DNA of 64,000 nucleotides. Origin: Brumimicrobium mesophilum (GTDB taxonomy: Bacteria; Bacteroidota; Bacteroidia; Flavobacteriales_D; Crocinitomicaceae). Position 1 is the first letter of the stretch. Each line of letters begins with the position of its first letter. Location: assembly GCF_003025005.1 (NCBI RefSeq), contig NZ_PVSS01000009.1, forward strand, positions 62,242 to 126,241. Direction: 5' to 3'. Shown piece after piece: positions 8,906 to 18,360 of this stretch. The notes below the pieces were generated by a model that worked only from the letters and a program-made list of their open reading frames with translations, was not told the origin of the DNA and searched no databases. A program made the translations under genes and the position numbers.

Positions 8906-9649
8906 TCAATTATTCAAACTTATTACCTTTCCACTTCCTTCCAAGTGCACGGTTGAAGAAATGGGTGTTCCGACATATTCAATATTACCACTTTGCTTTA
9001 TCGTGGCCTCTAATACAGTTTCATTCGCATTAATTTTCATCACTCCTACAGTATTTGAAAAAACATTTAGCCAACCATCTACATTCAACATTCGAGCATC
9101 ACAAAAACCATTAGAATTACAATGCAAAAAGCCATAATTTGTTTTTCCTCGCAAGGTAATATCTCCAAAACCATTGGATACTATTGCGCTTGTATAGCCG
9201 TTTACAAGAGTTAAATCTGCGCTCCCTGCACCATCTCTAATAATTAGTCTAAGTTCATTTGAACGAAGTGTATCTATACTAGTCAACTTCTTACTTCCTT
9301 CGTAATAAATATAAGTAATGGAATCAACATATATCTTAGCATTAATTTTATTCTTGTAAGACCTCAAAAACTTACACTTATTATCATTCTCAATTGAAAG
9401 CCCTCCATTATTAATCCTTACATCTATATGTGAAAGCAAATTTTCTCCACCTGTCAACACAATTTTAGTTTCATTACCCTGCGCAAGTGAATAATATAAA
9501 TCATCAGACAAAAAGAGTGAATCGATATCTAAATCTGTTTCAATAATTCTTTCAGCATCCTCACCAACAAATTTTAAGCATCTTCTATCTTCTGCCTTTT
9601 TGCAAGAAAGAAATGCCAAAACTATAATTATGCCTATGTATATTTTCAT
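8906..9649 (-). CDS. Head-GIN/DUF2807-like lipoprotein
   Basis: About 247 residues with a lipoprotein signal (AFLSCKK). The mature part has the short beta-turn repeats of the head-GIN (DUF2807) 'putative auto-transporter adhesin' family, for instance runs around GAGSADL and SNGFGDITLRG. I start at 9649 because that ATG overlaps the upstream TGA as ATGA; an in-frame ATG at 9655 would add two residues. It is co-translated with the PagL-like gene, suggesting an outer-membrane or periplasmic job linked to it. Function of the family is unknown. Confidence 0.75.
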   Translation of the reverse strand: MKIYIGIIIVLAFLSCKKAEDRRCLKFVGEDAERIIETDLDIDSLFLSDDLYYSLAQGNETKIVLTGGENLLSHIDVRINNGGLSIENDNKCKFLRSYKNKINAKIYVDSITYIYYEGSKKLTSIDTLRSNELRLIIRDGAGSADLTLVNGYTSAIVSNGFGDITLRGKTNYGFLHCNSNGFCDARMLNVDGWLNVFSNTVGVMKINANETVLEATIKQSGNIEYVGTPISSTVHLEGSGKVISLNN

Positions 9650-10734
9650 TTCCATCTATAACTAATTCCATATTCAAAATAGTCTGCCTTGGCCCAATGG
9701 GATTTAATTGTAAAATTCCCCCATAGTTTATCTGTAATTTGAAATCTACCCCCAAACTTATGATAAAACTTTCCTCCAGGATTTAATGGATCAACAATAT
9801 AGCTTCCCATTGCAACCAAAAATTCAATTTTGTGAATAGGTAAAACATAAGCAGCATAGAGTCCCATCTGAAAGTTCTTCATTCTACCATGACCTTCTTT
9901 GTTGTATTTAATAACAGATTGATTATAAATTGCATCAATTCCCCCTTCAAAAATAAATTTTGGCTTAAACCTATATTGAAAATAATTGTTCAACGCAACT
10001 ATTCCAAAAGTACTACCACCTGTAGGATAAATTTGCTTAACAGAACCTACTAACTGAGTATAAAAACCCCAGTTTTTTAAAGGTAACCCGGAACTCAATT
10101 CAGAATAATTCTCCTCATATTTCAAAGCATTAAGAAAATGAGTAAAATTAAAACTTAAAAGAGGGAGATTTAACCCTAAATTAGGGAGTTTATACGCGCC
10201 ATTTGACAAATGAGTCATACCTATTTCAATTCCAATTGAATTGTTAACCCATTGCTTCTCAACTCTAACGCCTAAATTCACCATTGCATTTATATGAGAT
10301 CCTATTGCGTTATTTTTGGGATTTTCAACTTTATCATAGTGCTTTGATACCCACCCAATTCCTAGTAATTGGGTACTTCCTATACTCCAGCCACTGTAAT
10401 TAAAAAACGGTAAGTACATTCCGGAAGAAACCCCAAATGTTTGTCCCAAAACAGAACTATTTCCTAAGTCATAAAAGAAGGTATTCAATTCTATTCTTGG
10501 AAAATTAAAATCATGATGCCATTGCTTACTTCCATTTGTTTGAATTACAGTGCGCAATTGCCCACCGGTTACATGGCCTAAATTTAAATGGCCCATAGCA
10601 GCTCTGTGAGGTAACAGATATCCAACTTGAGAAGATAAAGACAGTCCTATATTCTGTTGTTGAGCAGACAATTGAGCACTTAGAAGAATAAATCCAAAAC
10701 CAATCACCAACACTATCAATTTGCTCATTTTCAA
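9646..10734 (-). CDS. Acyloxyacyl hydrolase / PagL-like lipid A 3-O-deacylase
   Basis: 362 residues with a signal peptide (about 1-24) and a beta-barrel-like remainder. The segment THLSNGAYKLPNLGLN near residue 173 matches the PagL active-site region, where His and Ser of 'HxSN' act with a downstream acid. PagL-type enzymes remove the 3-O-acyl chain from lipid A in the outer membrane. It is longer than Pseudomonas PagL (about 150 aa mature), as in the larger Bacteroidota homologues, and the C-terminal ~150 residues add further beta strands. First gene of a two-gene unit with the head-GIN lipoprotein. Confidence 0.75.
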   Translation of the reverse strand: MKMSKLIVLVIGFGFILLSAQLSAQQQNIGLSLSSQVGYLLPHRAAMGHLNLGHVTGGQLRTVIQTNGSKQWHHDFNFPRIELNTFFYDLGNSSVLGQTFGVSSGMYLPFFNYSGWSIGSTQLLGIGWVSKHYDKVENPKNNAIGSHINAMVNLGVRVEKQWVNNSIGIEIGMTHLSNGAYKLPNLGLNLPLLSFNFTHFLNALKYEENYSELSSGLPLKNWGFYTQLVGSVKQIYPTGGSTFGIVALNNYFQYRFKPKFIFEGGIDAIYNQSVIKYNKEGHGRMKNFQMGLYAAYVLPIHKIEFLVAMGSYIVDPLNPGGKFYHKFGGRFQITDKLWGNFTIKSHWAKADYFEYGISYRWK

Positions 10735-10813
10735 TACTCAAAAGAATTTACCACACGTTGTTAAATCAAATAACCGTACAAATATCGAATAAAAAATTTA
10801 AAGGCTAAAAAAT

Positions 10814-10821
10814 TATATTTG
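10814..10821 (+). promoter_or_regulatory. Putative -7 element of mazG
   Basis: TATATTTG matches the TAnnTTTG -7 consensus and lies 41 bases before the mazG ATG. No clear TTG is present at the -33 spacing, so this is a half-match. Confidence 0.3.
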
Positions 10822-10862
10822 TAAGACCAATTAAAGCGACTATTTTTGTTAAAAATTGAATT

Positions 10863-11630
10863 ATGGACAAAAGGCTAGTGGCATTTGAGCGTTTATTAAA
10901 TATAATGGATGATTTAAGAGAAAAATGCCCATGGGATAAAAAACAAACGCTTGAATCTTTAAGACACCTTACAATCGAAGAAACTTATGAATTAGCTGAT
11001 GCTATTTTAGACAATGATTTAGATGAATTGAAAGGTGAAATTGGAGATATAATGCTTCATATGGTATTTTACAGCAAAATAGCCAGTGAAAAAGGTGCTT
11101 TTGACATTTCAGATGTATTAAATGCTATTTGCGACAAATTGGTTCATCGTCATCCTCATATCTACGGTAATGTTGTTGCCGAGGATGAAGAAACAGTAAA
11201 AGCAAATTGGGAAAAACTAAAACTGAAGGAGGGTAAAAAATCCGTGCTTCAAGGCGTTCCTAAATCTTTACCTTCTCTAGTTAAAGCAGCCAGAATACAA
11301 GAAAAAGTTAAAGGAATTGGATTTGATTGGGACGATTCAAAGCAGGTATTAGCGAAGGTTTATGAAGAATTGGAAGAACTGGAAGTTGAAGTCAACAACA
11401 AGACAGATCAGGTTGAGCAAGAATTTGGGGATGTTATGTTTTCTATGATAAATTATGCCAGATTTATTGGGGTAAATCCAGAAACAGCTTTAGAACGAAC
11501 CAATAAAAAGTTTATTAAACGATTTCAATATATGGAAGAACAAATGAACATTGAGGGAAAGAAATTCGACGAAATGAATTTAACTCAAATGGATGTATTT
11601 TGGGAAAAAGCCAAACAGGTTGTAGGCTAA
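10863..11630 (+). CDS. mazG: Nucleoside triphosphate pyrophosphohydrolase MazG
   Basis: 255 residues, the usual length. MazG hydrolyses NTPs and dNTPs to the monophosphate and pyrophosphate and cleans aberrant nucleotides in the cytoplasm. The start (LRxxCPWDKKQTLESLRHL) is highly characteristic. The metal-binding EExxE motif with downstream acids is TIEETYELADAI followed by GDIMLHMVFYS. The second, degenerate MazG half (about 135-250) has EELEELEVEV and EFGDVMFSMINYAR. The function is well established for the family. Monocistronic; the next gene begins 74 bases later. Confidence 0.95.
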   Translation: MDKRLVAFERLLNIMDDLREKCPWDKKQTLESLRHLTIEETYELADAILDNDLDELKGEIGDIMLHMVFYSKIASEKGAFDISDVLNAICDKLVHRHPHIYGNVVAEDEETVKANWEKLKLKEGKKSVLQGVPKSLPSLVKAARIQEKVKGIGFDWDDSKQVLAKVYEELEELEVEVNNKTDQVEQEFGDVMFSMINYARFIGVNPETALERTNKKFIKRFQYMEEQMNIEGKKFDEMNLTQMDVFWEKAKQVVG

Positions 11631-11704
11631 AAATATGCAGTAAAATAAACAGTATCTACTTTTTAAAGTAAACCCGTTAACAAACGCTAAAAAAATGCTT
11701 ATCT

Positions 11705-14092
11705 ATGCGTGATATTTATATATTAAATCTGAAAATTTTGAAGAAATTACTTTTTTTCTTAACTCTAATAATAACCACTTCTTCCGTAATCGCTCAAGCT
11801 GATTTTACAATTCGGGGGTTTGTTTACAATGAAGACAATGGTGAAGCAGCAGCTTACATCAAGGTTTTAATTAAACCTATTATTGCAAATACGAATACTG
11901 AATTTAAAGGTGCAACCACAGATATTGATGGATATTTCCAGTTTTCTTCGTTTGAAGCAGGAAAATATGCAATTGAAGTAAGAAGTGCTGAGCATATTGA
12001 TATTCTTGACACCATAATTGTTGGCGATAAAGTTATCAAAACGCTTAGATATGAACTATCTAAAAGCGAAGCGGTGAAGGAAATGGAAGAAGTTGCCGTT
12101 TTTGGGCAAGACCAATCAAAACGTACCAATGTAGATATGTCGGTAAATAAATTAAACCAAGAGAGTTTAGAACGTTTACCAAGTTTCGGAGCTGAAAATG
12201 ATATCATCGCTGCATTCTCTATAACACCAGGAGTTGTGAGTACAGGTGACCAAGGAGGTCAATTATATGTACGTGGTGGAACTCCAATTCAGAATAAAAT
12301 ATTATTAGATGGAATGACGATTTACAATCCATTTCACTCTATTGGTTTTTTCTCCGTTTTTGAAACCGAGTTAATTAAAAGTGCAGATATATACACCGGT
12401 GGTTTCTCCTCTGAATTTGGAGGTCGAATTTCTTCTATAATGGACATAACTTACAGAGATGGAGATTTAAATAAGCATGGAGGACTGGTTTCTGTCTCTC
12501 CTTTTATGGGGAAAGCTGTTTTAGAAGGTCCTGTTTTTAGAAACAAAGAAGCTAAGGGAAGCGGTGGATCTTATATTTTCTCAGCAAAACATTCCTTATT
12601 GGATAATACTTCTGAGGTGCTTTATCCGTTCGCTAATGATGGTCAAGGGTTACCTTTTACATTTACAGATATTTATGGGAAATTCACCGTTAAGAGTCCA
12701 GAAGGTAGTAAATTCTCAGCATTCGGATTTAGTAATAACGACGCTGTTAAATACACAAACATTGCAGATCTAAATTGGAAGTCTTACGGAGGTGGATTAA
12801 ATTTCACACTTATTCCTAGCTCTAACCCTGTGATAATAAAAGGACATGTGAACGCATCCAATTACGATATTTTCTTTCAAGAAGAAAATGGTGCAGAACC
12901 ACGAACAAGTGGTATTACCGGATTTGATGTTGGATTCGATTTCTTATACTTTTTAAAGAATCAATCTGAAATCACCTATGGTTTCAACATTGGAGGATTC
13001 TCAACGAATTTCTCAACTTTCAATGAATTAGGTAGAGAAATAAAAATTGAAAACTACAATACTGAATTAAGTGGGTACGTTAACTATAGATTGGTTGCTG
13101 GTCGATGGGTATTTAACCCTGGAATGAGAGTTCAAGCCTATCCTTCAATTCCAGCAGTTGTTCCTGAACCACGTCTTGGAATTAAAGTGAATGCTACTGA
13201 AAAATTAAGATTTAAAATGTCTGGAGGTTATTATTCGCAAAACTTCACTTCTGCCGCAAATGATAGAGATATTGTAACATTATTCTATGGTTTCATTTCT
13301 GCTCCTACTGATGTTCAGCAAACATTTACCAAGCAAAATGGTGAGGAAGTAGAACCTGAAAATGGACTTCAAACCTCATGGCATGGTATAATTGGTACAG
13401 AATACGACTTCACTCGTGAATTAACCTTGAATGTTGAAGGATATTACAAATATTATCCACAATTGAGTAACATTAATGTGAATAAGTTGTATGACGATAC
13501 GCCAGAATTTAGCAAGGTCTCTGATATTTACAAAAAGGACTTCTTAATTGAATCTGGAGTTGCGTATGGAGTTGATGTATTGCTAGAATACAGTAAGAAA
13601 AGAATATTTTTATGGGCAGTTTATTCACTAGGTAAATCTGAACGATGGGACGGATTCATGAACTATGCTCCTTCTTTCGATCGTCGTCATAATATTAACC
13701 TAGTTGCAACTTACACTTTCCTAAAAGACAACAGTTTGGAATTAAGTATGCGCTGGAACTTTGGTTCAGGATTACCATTCACTCCTACTTCAGGCTATTA
13801 CCAAGGTGAGAAGTTCGGTGACGGAGTTACTACAGATTATACAACTAGTAACCCTAATGATCTAAGCATTCTTTTGGGTGGCATCAACTCTGCTAGACTA
13901 CCTACTTATCACCGTTTCGACATAACTGTCAAAAAGAAATTCAAATTCAAAAACAATACTGTTCTAGAAGCGAAAGGTGGAGTAACCAATATTTATGACA
14001 GGGAAAACATCTTTTATGTTAATCGTGTAACGAACGAGAAAATTTATCAATTGCCATTTTTACCAAGTGTTGGCTTAAGTTATGATTTCTAA
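11705..14092 (+). CDS. TonB-dependent outer-membrane receptor with carboxypeptidase-regulatory-like domain
   Basis: 795 residues. A signal peptide (to about 31) precedes a CarboxypepD_reg-like beta-sandwich (about 34-120: IRGFVYNEDNGEAAAYIKV and DGYFQFSSFEAGKY). The plug is at about 150-255 with the 'QLYVRGGTPIQNKILLDGM' type signature (QLYVRGG, LDGM). The rest is a 22-strand-type barrel ending in aromatic LSYDF. Such receptors import siderophores, glycans or peptides using TonB energy. No SusD partner is adjacent, which argues against a classic glycan-import pair, and the substrate is unknown. The gene ends in an intrinsic terminator. Confidence 0.9.
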   Translation: MRDIYILNLKILKKLLFFLTLIITTSSVIAQADFTIRGFVYNEDNGEAAAYIKVLIKPIIANTNTEFKGATTDIDGYFQFSSFEAGKYAIEVRSAEHIDILDTIIVGDKVIKTLRYELSKSEAVKEMEEVAVFGQDQSKRTNVDMSVNKLNQESLERLPSFGAENDIIAAFSITPGVVSTGDQGGQLYVRGGTPIQNKILLDGMTIYNPFHSIGFFSVFETELIKSADIYTGGFSSEFGGRISSIMDITYRDGDLNKHGGLVSVSPFMGKAVLEGPVFRNKEAKGSGGSYIFSAKHSLLDNTSEVLYPFANDGQGLPFTFTDIYGKFTVKSPEGSKFSAFGFSNNDAVKYTNIADLNWKSYGGGLNFTLIPSSNPVIIKGHVNASNYDIFFQEENGAEPRTSGITGFDVGFDFLYFLKNQSEITYGFNIGGFSTNFSTFNELGREIKIENYNTELSGYVNYRLVAGRWVFNPGMRVQAYPSIPAVVPEPRLGIKVNATEKLRFKMSGGYYSQNFTSAANDRDIVTLFYGFISAPTDVQQTFTKQNGEEVEPENGLQTSWHGIIGTEYDFTRELTLNVEGYYKYYPQLSNINVNKLYDDTPEFSKVSDIYKKDFLIESGVAYGVDVLLEYSKKRIFLWAVYSLGKSERWDGFMNYAPSFDRRHNINLVATYTFLKDNSLELSMRWNFGSGLPFTPTSGYYQGEKFGDGVTTDYTTSNPNDLSILLGGINSARLPTYHRFDITVKKKFKFKNNTVLEAKGGVTNIYDRENIFYVNRVTNEKIYQLPFLPSVGLSYDF

Positions 14093-14111
14093 ATTTTGAA
14101 AAATTAATTCA

Positions 14112-14141
14112 AAGGCAATCTAATTTAGATTGCTTTTTTTT
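14112..14141 (+). terminator. Intrinsic terminator after the TonB receptor
   Basis: GCAATCTA (14115-14122), loop ATT, TAGATTGC (14126-14133), then T8. Confidence 0.85.
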
Positions 14142-14639
14142 GTGCCATAAACCTTCAACGTTGTATTGGTCTTCATTTCGGTAATCAATAAATTCAAAGT
14201 ATAAATCAGAAAGGCCAATGACAAATTTAGGGTTGAACTATTCAATAATCTATACTGTAAACTATCGGAGTCCAGATCAAGTATTTAAAGAATATCTTAA
14301 ATACAGAATATGAAGGATATATTGAAACATAAGTTTCATCAATTTGTATTACTCAACTCTTAAATAATCATCTGAGAAAATTATTACAGATTATTTAAAG
14401 AAGGATTCTAAAAGCAATATAAATTAATATTCGACTTTATTAATTGAGCCAATGGGCAAAAGCAGAATGAAAAATAAACTAAATTAAAATTAAACGCGAT
14501 AACGAAATACTTATTACACTGACAACGTTCAACCCTTAATAATCAATCAATTGAAAGCACATGAAGAAAGTCATGTTCTCAAACAATAATAATATTACTT
14601 AAAAAAAAAGAACTTAAGGTCTTGAAAAGTTGAAGCCAC
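14142..14639. other. Intergenic region without a recognised feature
   Basis: About 500 AT-rich bases between two terminators. I find no open frame of note, no tRNA-like sequence, no strong hairpin and no promoter match. It could hold decayed sequence or an unrecognised RNA. Confidence 0.5.
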
Positions 14640-14686
14640 AAAAAAGCCTGATTCCGATTTTCTATTATAGAATCAGAATCAGGCTT
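14640..14686 (-). terminator. Intrinsic terminator of the T9SS-sorted protein
   Basis: Arms AAGCCTGATTC (14644-14654) and GAATCAGGCTT (14676-14686), with the A-run at 14640-14645 giving a U-tract on the minus strand. Confidence 0.8.
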
Positions 14687-14708
14687 AAAGTTTAAGCAAT
14701 AAGATGAG

Positions 14709-15743
14709 TTACTTAATCACAATGTTTTTAGAAACTGAAGTTTCACCATCTGTGATATTTAAAATATACATTCCTTTTTTCATTGCTGAAACATCGATTG
14801 TTTTCACATTTGAATTTAAAGATGTAGAATAAACATTACGACCTAAAACATCAGAAATTGTAACAGTTGCAGCTTCTACTGTAGAAGGCAAATGAATATT
14901 TAATTCATTGGTTGCAGGAACTGGATAAACAGATGTTTTTGATAATTCATTTATAGTTAACCCAACAGAAGTCGAAGGATCTTCTAAACTTAATACAAGG
15001 TTTGAATTCGATAACACCACACCTCCACCTGACGTAAATACAATTGAAGTATGAATAAATATAGGTAAATTACTTGCAGCTAAATCGTAATACTCGTACT
15101 GAGTGCGTACCATTTGGATAGCTCCCAGTACAGCAACCGTAGTATTTACAGTATCAGTAATTTTGTATCTTAAAACATTATTATAAGAATTATTAGCCAA
15201 AACTAAAGTTCCTTTTCCATCAACTTCTGCAGTAAGAGATCCAGTTAATGGAGATGTTTGAGGAATCCCCAAAACATACTCTAAAGTTCCAGAAAAATTA
15301 TCTGTAATTGCAGGACTATTTTCATCCATAGGATAATTGTACGTCGTTGCAGGATCTGTATCATAAATTGCAATTATCTCTCCCAAACTTGGCTCATCAA
15401 ATACAAAACCATAGCTAGTCATCTCTGTTGCTGAGGTCGTTGAATATGATTTTAAAAATCCTTCCAAATCGATAGTTTCAGTAGCGTTAGGAAAACTTGA
15501 TGCGTTTGCAGTCGTAGTTGCATCTAATCCAGTGACATTTCTCGAAACGTTATTATATCCATCTGTAGAACTGTAATCCCAATTCGCATTTGAACCTATT
15601 TCGTTAGCGTAAGCAGGTGCCATACTATCAATTACGTACAAAGTCGAACCATTTCCAATTGATGGGCTATTTGACTGTGTAAACTGTGCAAAAGTCGCTG
15701 TTCCAAAAAATAAAGCAGCTACTAAAAGTAAATTTCTCTTCAT
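14709..15743 (-). CDS. Secreted T9SS-sorted protein, function unknown
   Basis: 344 residues. A signal peptide (about 1-19) is followed by Thr/Ser/Asn-rich sequence of beta character. A T9SS type A sorting domain occupies about 267-344: VYPVPATNELNIHLP, then VTISDVLGRNVY, then KKGMYILNI and a basic end VIK. The sorting domain directs export across the outer membrane and surface attachment. The middle (about 20-260) matches no family I know. It is monocistronic with its own terminator. Confidence 0.85.
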   Translation of the reverse strand: MKRNLLLVAALFFGTATFAQFTQSNSPSIGNGSTLYVIDSMAPAYANEIGSNANWDYSSTDGYNNVSRNVTGLDATTTANASSFPNATETIDLEGFLKSYSTTSATEMTSYGFVFDEPSLGEIIAIYDTDPATTYNYPMDENSPAITDNFSGTLEYVLGIPQTSPLTGSLTAEVDGKGTLVLANNSYNNVLRYKITDTVNTTVAVLGAIQMVRTQYEYYDLAASNLPIFIHTSIVFTSGGGVVLSNSNLVLSLEDPSTSVGLTINELSKTSVYPVPATNELNIHLPSTVEAATVTISDVLGRNVYSTSLNSNVKTIDVSAMKKGMYILNITDGETSVSKNIVIK

Positions 15744-15874
15744 AATTTTTATGTTTTAAAACCAAAAATAAACAATTTTAGTTTGATTTCCATAATAAAA
15801 GTATAAGTGGTAAAACAATAGGAAGTAGATAATGGTTAACTTTACTGTCTTAAACGATAAATAAAAATTAAGCG

Positions 15875-18166
15875 TTGGAAAAAAATTTAAAACGAATATC
15901 CTATTTTGTTATTTCTATCATCCTAATAACAACTATTTTCTTTGCATTTCAATTACCAAAAACAACTCTGAATTACAATTTTGAAGAGTTTTTTCCCGCA
16001 CAAGATAAAGAAACTGATTTCTTTTTCAATCACCGTGCATTATTTGAATCAGACAACGATTTTATTCTCATTGCTATCGAAAGAGAAAAAGGAATATTTG
16101 ATAAGTTTTTTTTAAATGAAGTGAATGAATATTCGAAAGAATTGGCTGCGCTGCCTAATGTGAAATTCACAAGAGATATTACCCATGAAAAAGAAACCTT
16201 TATTTATACTGGGGGAACAAGAGGAGAAAGACCATATATTCAATTAGACTCAACCAATTTTGCACAAGACTCCATTAACATTTATAAGAACAAGGAACTC
16301 ATTAACACTTTGGTTAATTCAAAAGGTAATGCATTAACAGTATTCGTAAGGCACAATGATTTTTTGAGCAAAGCTAAAAGTGAACAGTTGGTCGCTGATG
16401 TAAAACAGGTTAGTGAAAAATTTGATTTTGAAAACGTAAGAATGGCTGGTAGGTCTGTAGGACAATTATATTATGTTGACACCATGATTACCGAAATGAC
16501 AACATACGTTGGAATGAGTATATTACTTGTTATTGTATTCTTAATTATAAGTTTCAAATCTTTATGGGGATTAATGGTTCCTCAAATTGTCATTGTGGGC
16601 TCAATGATTTGGATAGTTGGAATTATGGCATTAATTGGTAAACCCATAAACATTTTATTGATTGTTCTACCCTCTATAATGTTTGTTGTAGCCATGTCAG
16701 ATGTCATTCATTTGATGTCTAAATACCTTGAGTTACTCCGGTCGGGATCAAGTAAATTAGATGCCATAAAAACTTCATTCAAAGAAATTGGAATGGCCAC
16801 TTTTCTAACATCGTTAACTACCTCTATTGGTTTCTTTTCATTGCTCTTCGTAAATGTAATTCCTATTCAAGACTTTGGATTGTACACTGGAATTGGGGTT
16901 TTAATTGCCTTCGTAATTACTTATGGATCACTTCCATTCTTATTTTATCTGACCAAGGTTCCTGAAGTTGGAAGAAGAAATGATCGGAACTTTTGGAAAT
17001 CTATAATGCGCAAAGTGTTTCTAATCACAATGAGAAACAGAAAAATTATACCTTGGATTAGTATTGCTTTCATTGTAATTTTCGCATATGGTGCAAAATT
17101 GATTGTAGTGAACAACTTTATTATGGATGACGTAAGTCAAGAAAGCACAGTAAAACAAGACTTTGATTATTTCGATAGTAAATTTGGTGGAGTTCGTCCT
17201 TTTGAATTAGCAATCAGTTTAAAAGACAGTACAGATGATATTTGGAATGTTAATCGATTGAAAGAAATGGAGAAGATTGAGAATTATCTTTCCAATGAAT
17301 ATGAAGTCAATATTAATAATTCATTGATTCAATATTTAAGTATTTTAAATCGAGCATCCCATGCTGGAAACACTGATTACTACGGCATTCCCGATTCAAA
17401 AAATGAAATTCGGAAATTTAAAAGAATGTTGAAAATAGCAGATCAAGGAAAATTTATTGCTTCTGTATTAGATTCAACAGAAAACACCACAAGAATAAAT
17501 GGAGGAGTTCCAGACTGGGGAAATCAAAAAGCTACATTAGAAAATAAAAAATTCTTCACATTTATAAATGAAGAAGGCTTAGACAAACACCTCGACATTC
17601 ATGTTACCGGTTCGGCCCATTTGCTTGATAGAAATATGAGCTATATGTCTTCGAGTTTAGTAGAAGGACTAGCATTTGCAATTATTGTCGTTTCTATTCT
17701 AATGGCACTTTTATTTAGATCTTTTCGAATGTTGATTATCTCAATTATTCCCAATGTAATTCCATTAATTATTATTGCTGGAATTATGGGATATTTTGGA
17801 ATCAATTTAAAAATCACAACGGCTATTATTTTCACCATATCTTTTGGAATTGCAATTGATGATACCATTCATTTTTTAAGTAATTTTAAACTAGAACTTA
17901 AGAAAGGAAAATCAAAACTTTATGCCTTAAAAAGCACTTATTTAGGAACTGGAAAAGCGATTGTTTTAACTTCTGCAATTCTTGTTGGTGGTTTCAGCAT
18001 GCTGCTATTGTCTAATTTTATGGGAACCTATTACATGGGACTTATGATTTGTATCACTTTAGTTGTTGCAGTGGTTTCCGACTTGTTTATCCTTCCATTA
18101 CTACTACTATATTTCTATCCTGATCCAAACAAGAAAAAGGAAATAAATAGTAATTCCAAAAATTAA
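15875..18166 (+). CDS. MMPL/RND-superfamily exporter
   Basis: 763 residues; the only sensible start is a TTG at 15875, which puts a membrane helix (about 8-27) right at the N-terminus. Two halves each carry a large external loop (about 30-205 and 400-595) followed by five or six helices (about 210-385 and 600-750). This is the two-fold MMPL/sterol-sensing-like plan used to move lipids or hopanoids to the outer leaflet by proton exchange. Intramembrane polar residues appear in MSDVIHLMSKY and FGIAIDDTIHFLSNF, each with an Asp as expected for proton relay. Substrate unknown; monocistronic. Confidence 0.85.
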   Translation: MEKNLKRISYFVISIILITTIFFAFQLPKTTLNYNFEEFFPAQDKETDFFFNHRALFESDNDFILIAIEREKGIFDKFFLNEVNEYSKELAALPNVKFTRDITHEKETFIYTGGTRGERPYIQLDSTNFAQDSINIYKNKELINTLVNSKGNALTVFVRHNDFLSKAKSEQLVADVKQVSEKFDFENVRMAGRSVGQLYYVDTMITEMTTYVGMSILLVIVFLIISFKSLWGLMVPQIVIVGSMIWIVGIMALIGKPINILLIVLPSIMFVVAMSDVIHLMSKYLELLRSGSSKLDAIKTSFKEIGMATFLTSLTTSIGFFSLLFVNVIPIQDFGLYTGIGVLIAFVITYGSLPFLFYLTKVPEVGRRNDRNFWKSIMRKVFLITMRNRKIIPWISIAFIVIFAYGAKLIVVNNFIMDDVSQESTVKQDFDYFDSKFGGVRPFELAISLKDSTDDIWNVNRLKEMEKIENYLSNEYEVNINNSLIQYLSILNRASHAGNTDYYGIPDSKNEIRKFKRMLKIADQGKFIASVLDSTENTTRINGGVPDWGNQKATLENKKFFTFINEEGLDKHLDIHVTGSAHLLDRNMSYMSSSLVEGLAFAIIVVSILMALLFRSFRMLIISIIPNVIPLIIIAGIMGYFGINLKITTAIIFTISFGIAIDDTIHFLSNFKLELKKGKSKLYALKSTYLGTGKAIVLTSAILVGGFSMLLLSNFMGTYYMGLMICITLVVAVVSDLFILPLLLLYFYPDPNKKKEINSNSKN

Positions 18167-18198
18167 CAAACCCTTTATATCTATTAAAAAAAATACTT

Positions 18199-18226
18199 GG
18201 CTCTAGTTTAAAAATAGAGTTTTTAC
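18199..18226 (+). terminator. Weak intrinsic terminator after the MMPL exporter
   Basis: CTCTA (18201-18205) and TAGAG (18215-18219) flank a 9-base AT loop and are followed by T5. The short stem keeps confidence low. Confidence 0.35.
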
Positions 18227-18360
18227 GAACACTTAACCTGATATTTAGATGCTGGCACACCAAAATTTTTAATGGTACTTAAAAAACCAATCTCTTGTTA
18301 ATGAGAAGGAATTAGCTAATCGTATTAACCAATAAGGCAATGTTGATTTAATCTCAAGGT

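Noticed and set aside
8805-9137. 110-residue plus-strand frame across the small membrane protein and lipoprotein genes
   Set aside because: Antisense to two well-supported genes and crosses their intergenic gap; composition is not protein-like.
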